Positions 1 through 10,281 of a stretch of 64,000 nucleotides of DNA are shown in pieces (within the stretch, counting starts at the first letter, position 1; every line of letters begins with the position of its first letter). Position numbers and translations under genes: made by a program. Origin of the DNA: Russula earlei (Eukaryota > Basidiomycota > Agaricomycetes > Russulales > Russulaceae); NCBI GenBank assembly GCA_025769875.1, contig JAGFNK010000065.1, positions 1 through 64,000 on the forward strand, written 5' to 3'. The notes beneath the pieces are model-generated. The model saw nothing but the letters and a program-made list of their open reading frames with translations, was not told where the DNA came from and made no database searches.

Positions 1-49
1 TGCCCACCTGCTCCTGAGTCCACACGGATCAGCAGTACGTGTCTTGACA
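1..49 (+). repeat. 3' end of the 5' LTR
   Basis: This stretch matches 8111-8159 base for base and ends in ...TTGACA, complementing the TGTTA start of the 3' LTR at 7331. The remaining 780 bp or so of this LTR lie to the left of the window. Confidence 0.9.
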
Positions 50-51
50 TC

Positions 52-66
52 TGGACAGTCTCTCAT
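52..66 (+). other. putative primer binding site
   Basis: TGG at 52-54 starts two bases after the LTR end, where a tRNA primer binding site is expected, because TGG pairs with the tRNA CCA end. The following bases (ACAGTCTCTC) would be complementary to an acceptor stem. I could not match it to a particular tRNA. Confidence 0.4.
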
Positions 67-95
67 CATCCCTGTATTGACCAGCCAACGCCCAA

Positions 96-1019
96 GTGTC
101 CACTCCTAACTCCCCCACTTTGGTTAACACCGCCTTGCGCCTCCCTTCTCCTCTGCAACCTACCCCACGCACTGCCCTTCGCATCCTCACTGAAGACATC
201 GACCCGGTCGACACATCCTCGCCCCTCAGTGTCTTGTACTCCCCAACAGCCCCACCATCGTCTCCCAACATTCCCCAGCCTATTCCAGGCGACTTTGTCC
301 CTGTCGGCACTCCCCCTCCAGCGCAGAATGAGCAGCAGCAAGCAGACCGTCCTCCCTTGCCTGAAGGCTTCCTTGATCGCCCCTCCTTGCACAGCATTCC
401 GGTTTCCACCCTCATCAGTACTTCGTCCTTCCCACCACTAATCGTTCTCGCAAGCAGTGGCGTCCCCTCCACGACTTAAATCACCAAGACTACCTGGGAC
501 GCATCCCTACTTCAGACCAGTTGAGTCGTCGTGCCTTCACAGACACCTACACAACCGCCTTTCGTGCACGCATCATCCACACTTTTGCTGTGGAACCTTC
601 CAACGCTGCCCTTGCCACCCAGTACAACCTAACCCCCCTTCAGCATCTGTTCAAACGTCGGGATATACGCCCCGGATGCTGACTTCCCCCTCGGACGTAT
701 CGCTTACATTTTTAATACGTCGTTATTTAGGAAGCTCCTTACCTTACCTGCCATTTACCATCCTGCTTACGAAGGGTCCTTTTGCCTATCTATTGTACAT
801 GACTTCCTGGACGGATGCCTAGCTTTCGCGTACGGTTACTTACACTTTGAAGAGAACAGTAACCGCGTCTCCTTGCGTCATTACTCAACTTATACCATCG
901 ACACCATCCGTTTCAACCCTCAGTTACTTTGCTTCTGTTTCACGCCTCGTATCCCTCCTAACCCTCTCGAATTAATCGAGAGTTACCATCTCGAAACCAT
1001 AGATCTTGCGCACGGTTCT
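96..1019 (+). pseudogene. extra 5' open region A of the retrotransposon (unknown)
   Basis: Coding-like sequence runs from the ATG at 96 to a stop at 1019. It needs one frame change near 410-430 and another near 676-680, where a TGA ends the second frame. The N-terminal third is Pro/Ser/Thr-rich. The rest is richer in hydrophobic and aromatic residues and Arg/His. I recognise no domain. It lies between the primer binding site and gag, where most chromoviruses have only a short leader. It is not obviously gag. It could be an additional retroelement protein, a captured host fragment, or leader sequence open by chance. Confidence 0.4.
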
Positions 1020-1093
1020 TAAAAAGTAAGAACCACCCTTGTAACGCTTCAATAAAGATCGAATAAAGATCCTTTTTTTTGCTTTAATTAAAA

Positions 1094-1939
1094 GTGCCAC
1101 GAGAATGCGCCCTAGAAGAAGATGAAGAAGAAGACGCTATCACTCGACACGTCTTAAACCTAAACCATTATCGAACCTGGACCTCCATCGCGTTCCCTGT
1201 CACCACTTTAACCAACTTACACAACGTACCAGAAATTGAACCACCTCACGAGGACTTTCCCCACCTTATTGTTAAAGAGTTCCTTGGAGTCTTGCCTTTC
1301 GGACAACTCTTAAGCCACGACGAACACGCACTATACCTTGAAACCCTTAGTCGACTTCTACCACCAGCATGACAACAACTATTATATTGGCACCTTGCTC
1401 AAGCAAAGAACATCCAAGGACAACCAGTTGACTACCAATCCTTACGCACCAGTGAATTAAACCTCTGGACCAGAGTCATTCAACCACGCCACCACATCAT
1501 TATCCACTCCTTGAGAACAGGATACCGCTTATTCTACTTAGCTTGGACATACATCAGCTACTATCGTCTCACTGTCCAGTTCTATCACCTACGTCTCAAC
1601 AGAATACAAAGGGAAAATCAATCTTACATCCAACTTGCTGTTGTACCAGGAATACACAACACCTTTGATTGGGAGACTAACTCTTGGCTATACGACGCAG
1701 ACTACAATCAACCTTGGGCAATTACCAGCCCAGACGCCTCATATACTGGTCCCCCTGCGTACTATTCTGTCCCAGCAATCCTAGAAACCTCAAGTCTTGC
1801 CCCTCGACCCCTCACACCGATTCAAACCACTGTCCCAACTAGCCAAGAACGTTGGTCTGCCAGCACAGAAGATACTGAGTCAAATCCATGGACAGCAAGG
1901 TGTAACTGCAAAACAGAGTATTGCACGTGCAACTTTTGA
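1094..1939 (+). pseudogene. extra 5' open region B of the retrotransposon (unknown)
   Basis: A single frame is open from 1094 to 1939 except for one TGA at 1370-1372, which could have come from CGA by a C-to-T change. The start is acidic (EEDEEED), the centre is rich in Tyr, Trp and His, and the end carries a small Cys cluster (CNCKTEYCTC). No family is recognised. It follows region A after an AT-rich spacer containing two AATAAAG motifs, and precedes the gag region. It may be a second extra protein or the 5' half of a very long gag precursor. Confidence 0.4.
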
Positions 1940-1974
1940 CCAGACACACCTCCTACTCCTGACGGAATTACCTT

Positions 1975-3290
1975 GTGGACGCCAGGCGATTACCACCTCC
2001 CCATTCGATAAATCTGGCTCCTCGACACAGGAGACGCACGTCATCCCAACGACCCCCTGAGAGAGAAGCAATTCCCAACGCAAGAGGATTTCTTGTTGAA
2101 AGACCATTACCTCCTACCCCTCCTGACGCCTACGTACCTTTGTTTACCAATCGCATTCCTACCCCTGTCATACCTATCCAACCCTTTGCATCACCCCTCG
2201 TTGAATCTCCTGATAGTACCGATCTTAGGAGTACTGATTTACACTGCTACTCACCAGAACAATCCTTCTTAGCATTAAACCTACCTACACGTTCAAGGAG
2301 AGAGTTAATTGAATTCAAGAATTATTGTACCCAAGCCTGGCATCAACGACTGACACACTTCATAGTTTACAAACATCCTATCAAGGAAATAAGCGACTTT
2401 GCCATCTCTCCAGCAGAGTTTGAAGGATACCTGTGGAAAACCTGAGTAGTCCTAACACAATGCAGAAGCCTTTTGGGCAGCCCTGGCCAATTACTACTAC
2501 ATCAATGGCGACTCTTTTACAGACGAAAGCAAGAAAGTTGCCGCGGCACTAACCCACTTTAAAGTAGGAACACCCGCTGGAGCATGGGCTAGAGAACAAA
2601 CTACTAAAGCCATGGCTCGTACTATAGCCGACTATGGATCATGGGACGATTTCAAGAAAGCCTTTGCCGATCACTTTATCCCTGCAGAAGCAGAATTAGC
2701 CTCCGCTAACACCATGCACACCTATTACCAAGGGAAACTACCATTTAATGAATGGTATCAGAAATGGTCGCACCATGCATCACGAGCTACCACCGATGAA
2801 AGAACAAAGATGTACGCATTCAGGAAGAATATTAACCCGGCCCTACATCAGAAAATACTAGGGATCACGCCGACACCAACTACACTTGCAGCCCTTGTCA
2901 AAGCAGCAAGAGAATTTGACAACCTTTTCCACCTATACAACTCCACTGCTTTTCGAGGAGGACGCTCTGTGCGTACCCGAGGATTAAACACTCAAGGATC
3001 AGACAATCCCTTGGAAATTAACTTGTATCAAGGAGAACCTAACTGAACGACCTTGGGAAACCAAAAGTGAAAGAAAACCTCTCACAGATACAGAGAAAGA
3101 GTTTCGACGCAAGAACAACCTCTGTTATTATTGTGGAAAGAAGAACCATATGGCAAATCAATGTAGAGCAAAGAAAGCAGCCCAAGGACGCCAACGACAA
3201 GGATCTCGCCCCCAAACAGTCAGAGCTACAACCATCCAAGATGAAAACATCGAACCTGCACAAGAAGAACCTATTCCTGTTGCATCATTA
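1975..3290 (+). pseudogene. gag region with CCHC zinc knuckle (frameshifted)
   Basis: Capsid-like sequence is read in one frame from about 1975 to 2445, then from 2459 to 3046 in another. The second part has the usual fungal gag features, including FWAALANYYYING and a WDDFKKAFADHF segment typical of the retrotransposon gag domain. A third frame gives the nucleocapsid knuckle C-x2-C-x4-H-x4-C at 3123-3164 (CYYCGKKNHMANQC), followed by a basic tail. Gag would assemble the particle and bind element RNA. The shifts at about 2446 and 3047 would stop translation in this copy. The knuckle directly before the protease fits the normal gag-pol order. Confidence 0.85.
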
Positions 3291-3295
3291 ACAAC

Positions 3296-3928
3296 TTGGA
3301 GAGAAACACTTGCGGACTCGATCCTCCGCCCAAGATCTGCTCCTATGGATTTTTAATTGGACCCCCTTCTGCACCGAGAAGGGACATGGTCCAAATCAGT
3401 ACGATACAGAGAGAAATCAATTACCCCAAAGTTTTTACCAAGAACATTCGCTCCCCTTCCATTGCCTTGAAAGTTACTTTAGTGGGGAAGACAAGCGGCA
3501 AAGAAATCGGTGCAAGAGCCCTGCTCGATAGTGGAGCAGAAGGAATGATAATCCACGAGCGATTCGCACAAAGACACCACCTGCACCTCCGAACTATGAC
3601 CAAACCATTGCCAGCACAGAATGTAGATGGAACACAAAATGCCAATGGACTAATACGCTTTAGCACTATCCAGAGACTCCGCATTCAAGCGCATACAGGC
3701 GCTACCCATGACGAACAAGCAGAATTCCTTGTCACTAACATTGGAGATCACGACATCATCTTAGGAACAGACTGGCTACGACACCACAACCCAGATATCG
3801 ATTGGGCAAACGACACAATCACGCTGAGGAATTGTCCTCGGACCTGCCTTACCACGCACCCAAGCATAACCATTGCATCTGCATCTGGAACGCGGAATTA
3901 CCAAATACAAGCGCTTACTTTTCCCTGA
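3296..3928 (+). pseudogene. retrotransposon aspartic protease
   Basis: The frame 3296-3928 encodes a retropepsin-like domain. LLDSGAEG contains the catalytic D-S-G of an aspartic protease, and ILGTDWL is the typical downstream hydrophobic-hydrophobic-G element. In the family this protein acts as a dimer and cuts the Gag-Pol precursor. A linker in another frame (3873-4238) leads toward reverse transcriptase, so at least one frameshift separates protease from polymerase in this cop. Confidence 0.85.
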
Positions 3929-4239
3929 AGACGAAGAACCTGAATTTGCAAACGTTGCTGCACTAATCTTCCCAGATACTGAAGGACCATTGAACCCATG
4001 TGTAGACGAACAAATCTACAACGCATTCCGACCAGTGACAATCAGCATAAGAGCCAAATCAACCACAGCTACCAAACTAGCCCATGCAGAAACACCCCCC
4101 AAGACATTAGACGAACTTATCCCTGTCCAGTTCTTGAAATGGCGAAAGGTTTTTGACGAACAAGCCTCTCAACGCCTTCCTGCTCACCAACCATGGGACC
4201 ATGCAATCAATCTAAAACCAGGGATTCGCCCGACGTGAT

Positions 4240-5004
4240 TCTGGCATCTACCGACTTACTCCCAAAGAACTACAAGCCCTAAAAGAATACTTAGACGAAC
4301 ATTTGAAAAGAGGCACAATCCGACCATCAAAAGCAGCTATTGCCAGCCCATTCTTCTTTGTAGAAAAGAAAGGAGGAAATCTACGACCAGTACAAGACTA
4401 CAGAGCCCTGAATACAGCAACTGTCAAAGACGCGTATCCACTACCCTTGATTCCTGAATTAATTGACAAACTCCAAGGAGCCCAATACTTTACCAAGTTT
4501 GACGTACGATGGGGATACAACAATATCCGCCTAAGAGAAGGCGATGAACACCTCGCAGCATTCAAGACACCATTAGGACTCTTCGAACCACTGATAATGA
4601 CATTTGGTCTCTGCAACGCCCCAGCCACTTTCCAACGCTTTATGAACACCATCCTAGCGAAATACATTGCCACTGAACGAGTGGTTGTCTATCTAGATGA
4701 TATACTAATCATGGCACAAACCTTGAACGAACTAGACGACTGGACACATAAGGTCCTAAAAACACTCCAAGACCACGACTTATACTTGAAACCAGAGAAA
4801 TGTGCTTTCCGACAAACCTCTATCAGTTACCTAGGCATCAATATCTCCCAAGGACGAATATCCATGGACCAAGACAAGTTAATAGGCATTACAAAATGGC
4901 CTACTCCGACCAATGTTACGGAAGTACAAGCATTTCTAGGATTCTGCAACTTCTATCCGACGATTTATCCACCAATACTCTCGAATAGCACGGCCCTTGT
5001 TTAA
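4240..5004 (+). pseudogene. retrotransposon reverse transcriptase
   Basis: The frame 4240-5004 shows the standard RT blocks: FFVEKKGGNLRPVQDYRALN, KFDVRWGYNNIR (catalytic Asp of motif A), FGLCNAPATFQ, and VVVYLDDIL with the catalytic YLDD. The thumb region follows, ending FLGFCNFY. A frameshift near 4955 moves the connection into the next frame, so the ORF ends at an out-of-frame stop at 5004. The enzyme copies element RNA into cDNA. All catalytic residues are present, so inactivity would come from the broken frame rather than from the active site. Confidence 0.93.
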
Positions 5005-5556
5005 CTTAACAAAGAAAGAGAACCCCTTCAAGTGGGAAGACGATGAAGAACAAGCATTTCAGAAACTAATCCAAGCATTCACAACGGCCCCAATCCTCAT
5101 GTTACCTGACCATACGAAACCCTTTCGACTCATCTGCGATGCAAGTGACTTTGCAGTCGGTGCAATCTTGGAACAACCCGATGAATTTAATAGATATCAC
5201 CCAGTAGCCTATTTCTCGAAATCCTTGGACCCCGCACAACGAAATTACATGATCTACGATAAAGAACTCCTTGCTATTGTCTTATCCCTCTGGCACTTCC
5301 GACACTACCTTGAAGGCGCTACACACCCCATTGATCTATGGACAGACCACAATAACTTGACATTACTTCATGACAAAACAGAAAGCTCACAGAGACGACA
5401 AGCCCGATGGGCACTCCTCCTCAGCAATTTTCGACTTCACTATCACCCACCACCCAGGTAACTATGAACAAAGCAGACGGTCTGTCCAGGCGGCCAGACT
5501 TTAAAGAGGGGATACAAAACGAAAATGATGGAAAGGTGCTCCTAGATGACAAATAT
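4997..5556 (+). pseudogene. retrotransposon RNase H domain
   Basis: The frame 4997-5461 carries the Ty3-type RNase H. ICDASDFAVGAIL supplies the first acidic residue, YDKELLAIV the Glu, and WTDHNNL the next Asp. The expected tail with a LSRRPDFKEG motif is present at about 5475-5525 but in another frame, after a shift near 5455-5465, and it ends at a stop at 5556. RNase H would remove the RNA strand during cDNA synthesis. The domain itself looks complete. Confidence 0.9.
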
Positions 5557-5561
5557 TTTTA

Positions 5562-7091
5562 AAATCAGAGCAACACGCACCTCTGCCTACAGAACCAATC
5601 GGCGACCAAGAACTTCGACAACAACTACGATCCAGCAAAGACTATGACCCAGAAGTATCTAACGCATTAGCAATCATTATAAAGAATGGACCAAGACGAC
5701 TATCCAAAGGCTTACAGGACTGGAACCTCGAAGATGGACTAATATTATTCAAAGGAAAGGTCTATATCCCAAACAACGACACCCTAAGAAAGAAAATTCT
5801 GAAACTACACCACGACTCCCTTGCCACTGGGCATCCTGGCCAATGGAAAACTTACGAACTAATCAGCCGAAACTATTGGTGGCCAGGAATGCTAACCTAT
5901 GTCAAAAGTTACGTAGACGGTTGCGCAATTTGCCAGAGTACAAAGAACCGTCCAAAGACAGAAACACCCCTTGTACCAATTACACCAGCTGGAGAAGTAT
6001 GGAAAAGCATTACCATGGACTTTATCACGGACCTACCGATTTCACAAGGCTTTGACAGCCTCCTAGTCGTGGTAGATCGATTCAGTAAAGCAATAATCAT
6101 TACCCCTTGCCACAAGACAATCACAGCAGATGAAACAGCGACACTAATCATGAACAATGTCTGGAGAAGAATAGGCCTCCCGACACAAATAATATCAGAC
6201 AGAGGCCCTCAGTTCGCAGCAAAAGTTACTCAAGAACTATGGAAGAAGTTAAATGTCAAAGTATCATTAAGCACAGCATATCACCCACAGACAGACGGAG
6301 AAACAGAACGAGTTAACCAAGAACTAGAACAATACCTACGAATATTTTGCAACCATCAAGCAGACAATTGGGCAGAACTGATTCCCTTTATGGAGTTCGC
6401 ACATAATGCCAGACAACACAGTGCTACGAACAAACCCCCTTTTGAGGTCTGGTATGGCTTTAACCCAACATTTGCTCCGCCCCTTGCCTTTACATCAAAG
6501 TTCCCTTCAATCCAAGAAAGACTATCAAGACTAAACCAACTCAGAGAAGAAGTAGCTGCCTCCCTGAACCGAGCAACAGAAATCATGAAACAATCAGGAC
6601 CCCAATCCTCCACATTTCGTTTTAAAGAAGGGGATCAAGTATGGCTGGAAGCCACAAATCTACGAACCACTCACCCAAAAGCAAAACTAGCCCCTCGACG
6701 CTACGGGCCATTCAAAGTCACCACTGCCTATCCAGTAAACGTTCGCCTCGAACTACCAAAGTCTTGGAAGATACACCCAGTTTTTCACCACTCCCTGATC
6801 AAACCTTATAAAGAAACCGCTGCCCATGGCCCTAACTTCTCAAACCCACCACCGGTACTAATCGAAGGAGAAGAGCAATACGAAGTGGAACAGATCTTAA
6901 ATTCTCGACTCTCCCCGAACCGCAAAGGGATTCAATACCTAGTTAAATGGAAAGGGTACACTGCTGCAGAAAATACTTGGGAACCAGCCTCTAACCTATC
7001 AAGAGCGCAATCACTTGTCAAAGACTTCCATCGGAAATATCCGAAAGCGCTTAAAACAATTCCCACCAGGAGTAACCCCCTAAACCAATAA
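5562..7091 (+). CDS. retrotransposon integrase with chromodomain
   Basis: One frame is open from about 5562 to 7091 and is the best-preserved part of the element. It contains the N-terminal zinc-binding H..H..C..C region ending in CAICQ, then the catalytic core with D in MDFITDLP, D in ISDRGPQF and E in TDGETERVNQE (D,D,E). A GPF-like basic segment (RRYGPFKV) follows. The C-terminal chromodomain at about 6877-7035 has YLVKWKGY and NTWEPASNL. Integrase inserts the cDNA, and the chromodomain is thought to steer integration to chromatin marked by histone methylation. The N-terminal boundary was set by the upstream stop; in an intact element it would be cleaved from a polyprotein. Confidence 0.93.
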   Translation, partial: KSEQHAPLPTEPIGDQELRQQLRSSKDYDPEVSNALAIIIKNGPRRLSKGLQDWNLEDGLILFKGKVYIPNNDTLRKKILKLHHDSLATGHPGQWKTYELISRNYWWPGMLTYVKSYVDGCAICQSTKNRPKTETPLVPITPAGEVWKSITMDFITDLPISQGFDSLLVVVDRFSKAIIITPCHKTITADETATLIMNNVWRRIGLPTQIISDRGPQFAAKVTQELWKKLNVKVSLSTAYHPQTDGETERVNQELEQYLRIFCNHQADNWAELIPFMEFAHNARQHSATNKPPFEVWYGFNPTFAPPLAFTSKFPSIQERLSRLNQLREEVAASLNRATEIMKQSGPQSSTFRFKEGDQVWLEATNLRTTHPKAKLAPRRYGPFKVTTAYPVNVRLELPKSWKIHPVFHHSLIKPYKETAAHGPNFSNPPPVLIEGEEQYEVEQILNSRLSPNRKGIQYLVKWKGYTAAENTWEPASNLSRAQSLVKDFHRKYPKALKTIPTRSNPLNQ

Positions 7092-7316
7092 CTCTCATCA
7101 TGACCTCTGTCGACGATTACCTTTATCCTTGTTACCAACGAACTTTTCAAAGAACCCCTGCGATCACATGCACTCAATCGACCACAGCTATCCCCAAAGC
7201 AATCCATAGAACAAGAAAGAATTCCCCACGAACAAACAGACTTCGACTTTTCATATGCAAACTACTCCACCTTCCAAAGAAACAAGTCCCTACCGTTGCA
7301 GGAGCAACAAGTCTAT

Positions 7317-7326
7317 AAAGAGGGGA
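7317..7326 (+). other. polypurine tract
   Basis: AAAGAGGGGA lies four bases before the 3' LTR start, the place where plus-strand cDNA synthesis is primed. Confidence 0.75.
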
Positions 7327-7330
7327 TGAA

Positions 7331-8159
7331 TGTTACGAACCAAGGCCAGGCCCTGACCGTAGATGGTCCTATTTCACTCAAGAGAGACCTCTCTCATTTT
7401 GCATTACCAACTCCCTTCCGTTTTCTGGGCTATTCCCCCTGCAGTGCAAGATATCGCTATTGCAAAGGCACTATAACACGACCAGGCACCCGTTTCCTAA
7501 TCGGGTAATCATCGCGTGGCAGCCACATGGCCACCCAGCCACCAAGGACCCGAAACAGCGGCACAAACTCTTAGAAACTGTTGCATAAATCATCTGACGT
7601 CATCCAGGCTCCAATGACATCATAGCTGACTGAGCGACTCCACAGTGACCTCATAGGCTCACTAAGCGCTCCACAGTGACATCATAATGATGTCATCGCT
7701 CCACAATGATCAGTAATGCGCTCAGTAAGCCTGAAACTTGACACAAGCAAGTTTATGCCTCTGTAGTCCTATTGGATGGTACCAAAGAGTCTAGAATAGT
7801 CCCAGGTCTTTGTAATCGACCCTGTACACTGTATATAAGCCCCAATGAAGCATGGCAGTCGTCAGACTGTCCATTTGTGATACTCTCATCTTCCTGGGTA
7901 CTCCCCTGCGACCGCTCAGTTTAAAGACTCCTCTCGTCCCCAAGGTACTCTTCTACGACCGCCTTGTTTAAAGCCCCCTCGCTGCACTGGCTTCTAACCT
8001 TCGCCTCTGCCTCCAGTTACACGTACCAGTCCCCATCTGGTATATCTTAGTCATTTGGCTCGTCCTCCTGTTCAACGCCGCCTACGCCGCGTACCATCTG
8101 TTCCGACCCTTGCCCACCTGCTCCTGAGTCCACACGGATCAGCAGTACGTGTCTTGACA
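7331..8159 (+). repeat. 3' LTR
   Basis: It runs from TGTTACGAAC at 7331, just after the polypurine tract, to ...GTCTTGACA at 8159, giving 829 bp with imperfect TGT...ACA ends. Its last 49 bp equal the start of the window. The U3 part contains five CRE-like octamers (7595-7695) and a TATA-like GTATATAAGC at 7831-7840. Confidence 0.88.
7831..7840 (+). promoter_or_regulatory. TATA-like box in LTR U3
   Basis: GTATATAAGC lies roughly 140 bp downstream of the CRE-like cluster, consistent with the core promoter of the element. It is inferred from sequence only. Confidence 0.55.
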
Positions 8160-8205
8160 TCTTCTTTGCTCATCTCTCTGTCACATTTCCACCTCTTTCT
8201 CACCA

Positions 8206-10281
8206 AGTCTAACTAGTGCTTTCAGGTCAGGTCACATTGACTGCAAAAAACTGCTTGACTGAACCTGACCTGACTGATCGTGACTGAACTTTCAGTCAAG
8301 GTCAAACTGGTTTGTAGAATTTCCAGTCACAGTCACATCAACTTTCAAGTATGATAAAAACTGGTTATGACTGGTCATGACTGGTGTGCCTGGGATATCT
8401 GTCTAGATTTCATGGGTTTGAAAATTATGGTCACAGCTTTAGGCAAGCTCTAGACCACCAGTGTTGTGTGTCTGGAGATGCACAAATGTGAAGGAGCAGG
8501 GTTGTTGGACCATTAAGTGGACATCAACTGAGGAACCAGAGGTGGGAGCAAGAAGGGGAGAGAGGAGCTGGTATCACACACTTGGTTGTTTGAAGTTCTT
8601 CATTCAAGCAGAGGCAGATGTTAAAGGAAAGGGGATCTTATTCTTCTCTCTCTTTACTACAGAGTAGCTAAGGGTTTTATATACATGAGGGAAGTACAAA
8701 GAGTAGAAGATAATAAAGGAAATGGAATGGTGAAAGGGAATCAGAGGATTGGGACCAGGCAAGGCAGTTGAGGGTGTGGTGAGGAATGAATGATGTGAAC
8801 AGATCTGTGTGCACTTGGACAGACAATGCAGTTGGAACGGTCTACCCTTGAGCAGGTCCAGCTAAAATCACCTCCCTCCATGTGCAGACCAAGGAAGCAT
8901 CTCAAGCAAAAGCATTTGACTTTGACAAGTGGCTTGCCAAAATCCAAGACAAGGAGCTGGCCATGCATGCAGAGAAGAAGGGTGTGCAGAGAAGAAGGCC
9001 ATGAAGAAGGCTGAACGAGAGAGGGCATGTCTCAAACACATGCAGAACACAGTGGCAATGCCAATCAATGGTGGCAACATGATGAACATGATGAGCTTCA
9101 GCAGGTGAAAGGCTTGAGATTCAAACACATTGCATGAGCCAGGGTGTGGCATGGGCATGTGGTCAGTGGCAAGGGGTGGGCAATGCAGTTGAGGTCTTAA
9201 TGTCAGGTGTGAGGTGGTAGTGTGAGTGTGTGGTCAGTAGCGAAGGATGGAAGGAATGGAGCATCATGTCGCTTTGTCCATCACAGTCCTGCACCTGATT
9301 CTGTGACCAGCTGTGATTCACCTTAGACCAGACCAGATGACCAGTCATAACCTGTCATAGTGTGAACCTCTTCCTATACCTAGATGTTCTGTGTATGAGT
9401 TCAAGGCAGAGGTGGAGATGAGGTGAGGGAGGAGGTGTGGTAGTGATGGGCTGTGGCACACAAGTGGGTGGGCGCCACGGAATGAACACAAGCACATGAA
9501 AACAGCCTGCAAAGCGGAACAAATCGGAAAGCCATAAAAACAAAAGAAAGAAAGAAAAAAACGCACATGGCTCAATGCATGAAAATCGCGCATGTGGGAA
9601 AAGACACATTGCATGTGTGTGCCAGGCGGAGGTGGTGATGGAGTGAGACAAGGTGAGGGAGGAGGCATGGTGGTGATGGCAAACATGGGCTGTGGCGCAC
9701 GAGTGGGTGGGCGTGGTATGAACACAAACACATGAAGACGCAGCCTGCAATGTGGAATGGATCAGAAAGCTGTGAAAACAAAAGGAAGAGAAAAAGAAAA
9801 AACATGCACATGGCTCAATGCATGAAAATTGCACATGAGGGAAAAGAGCATTACATGCCATCAGGGTTTTGAGTCTAGGGATTGGCCGGATGAGAGAAAA
9901 AAAAATGTACAGCTTAGTGCACAATTTTCGTGCATGTGGGAAGCTCAGTTGTGTCATCATGGATTGGTGTGTCAGAATTGGCCCAGTGTGTGTGGAGGGA
10001 GGGAGCATGTGAAAGTAGCGCACCGCATGATTCCCAAGCCAGCAAGAATCCACCTTACTGCATGAAATGAGGCATCACACAGACAGGAATGGGCTGTTTC
10101 ATTGAACATGCGAGTTGTTTTCTTGCTGTTGCTGTGCTTCGCATTGTTGCTGAATTGTTCTTTGTCATGCTCAGTACCACTGGACAATCCCGTTCAATGC
10201 AGGTAGCCAGTCACGGTCTTGGTCATACCAAAAACATGGGAAAAACCAGACTTAACCAGACCTTGGAGCACTAAGTCTAAC
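8206..10281. mobile_element. non-autonomous hAT-type transposon 1
   Basis: AGTCTAAC at 8206-8213 is repeated exactly at 10274-10281. Inside these, the left end reads TAGTGCTTTCAGGTC and the right end, reverse-complemented, reads TAGTGCTCCAAGGTC. An 8-bp target duplication with TAGNG-type ends is the signature of hAT elements. The element itself is 8214-10273 (2060 bp). Subterminal regions are crowded with GGTC/GACTG motifs, as hAT transposases often require. No transposase ORF is visible; the interior is TG-rich, nearly CpG-free and contains a tandem repeat. It therefore looks like a deleted, transposase-dependent copy. Confidence 0.82.
9402..9943 (+). repeat. tandem repeat of about 230 bp, two full units and a partial third
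   Basis: The unit begins GGCAGAGGTGGAGATG at about 9402 and again as GGCGGAGGTGGTGATGG at about 9627. Both units share a purine-rich first half, a run of A/G-rich sequence, and the block CACATGGCTCAATGCATGAA near their ends. A decayed third copy of the A-rich and CATGTGGGAA part lies at about 9893-9943. ORFs crossing it on the minus strand are low-complexity and not genes. Confidence 0.75.

Larger units (their letters stand above)
1..8159 (+). mobile_element. Ty3/gypsy chromodomain LTR retrotransposon (degenerate)
   Basis: Positions 1-49 are identical to 8111-8159, so the window begins in the last bases of the 5' LTR and contains the whole internal region and 3' LTR. Between them, in order, lie a gag-like region with a CCHC knuckle, an aspartic protease, reverse transcriptase with YLDD, RNase H, a DDE integrase and a C-terminal chromodomain. 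This order (RT and RNase H before IN) defines Ty3/gypsy elements, and the chromodomain places it in the chromoviruses. Reading frames are broken by several frameshifts and in-frame stops, so this copy is probably immobile. About 1.9 kb of coding-like sequence precedes gag, more than the family usually has. The target duplication cannot be checked because the left flank is outside the window. Confidence 0.95.

Noticed and set aside
5500..5520. A second polypurine-tract-like sequence (AAAGAGGGGATACAAAA)
   Set aside because: It encodes the conserved FKEGIQ of the RNase H tail and is not followed by LTR sequence.
9355..10053. 232-codon minus-strand ORF across the 230-bp repeats
   Set aside because: Low-complexity His/Ser/Phe sequence repeating with the DNA unit; no coding signature.
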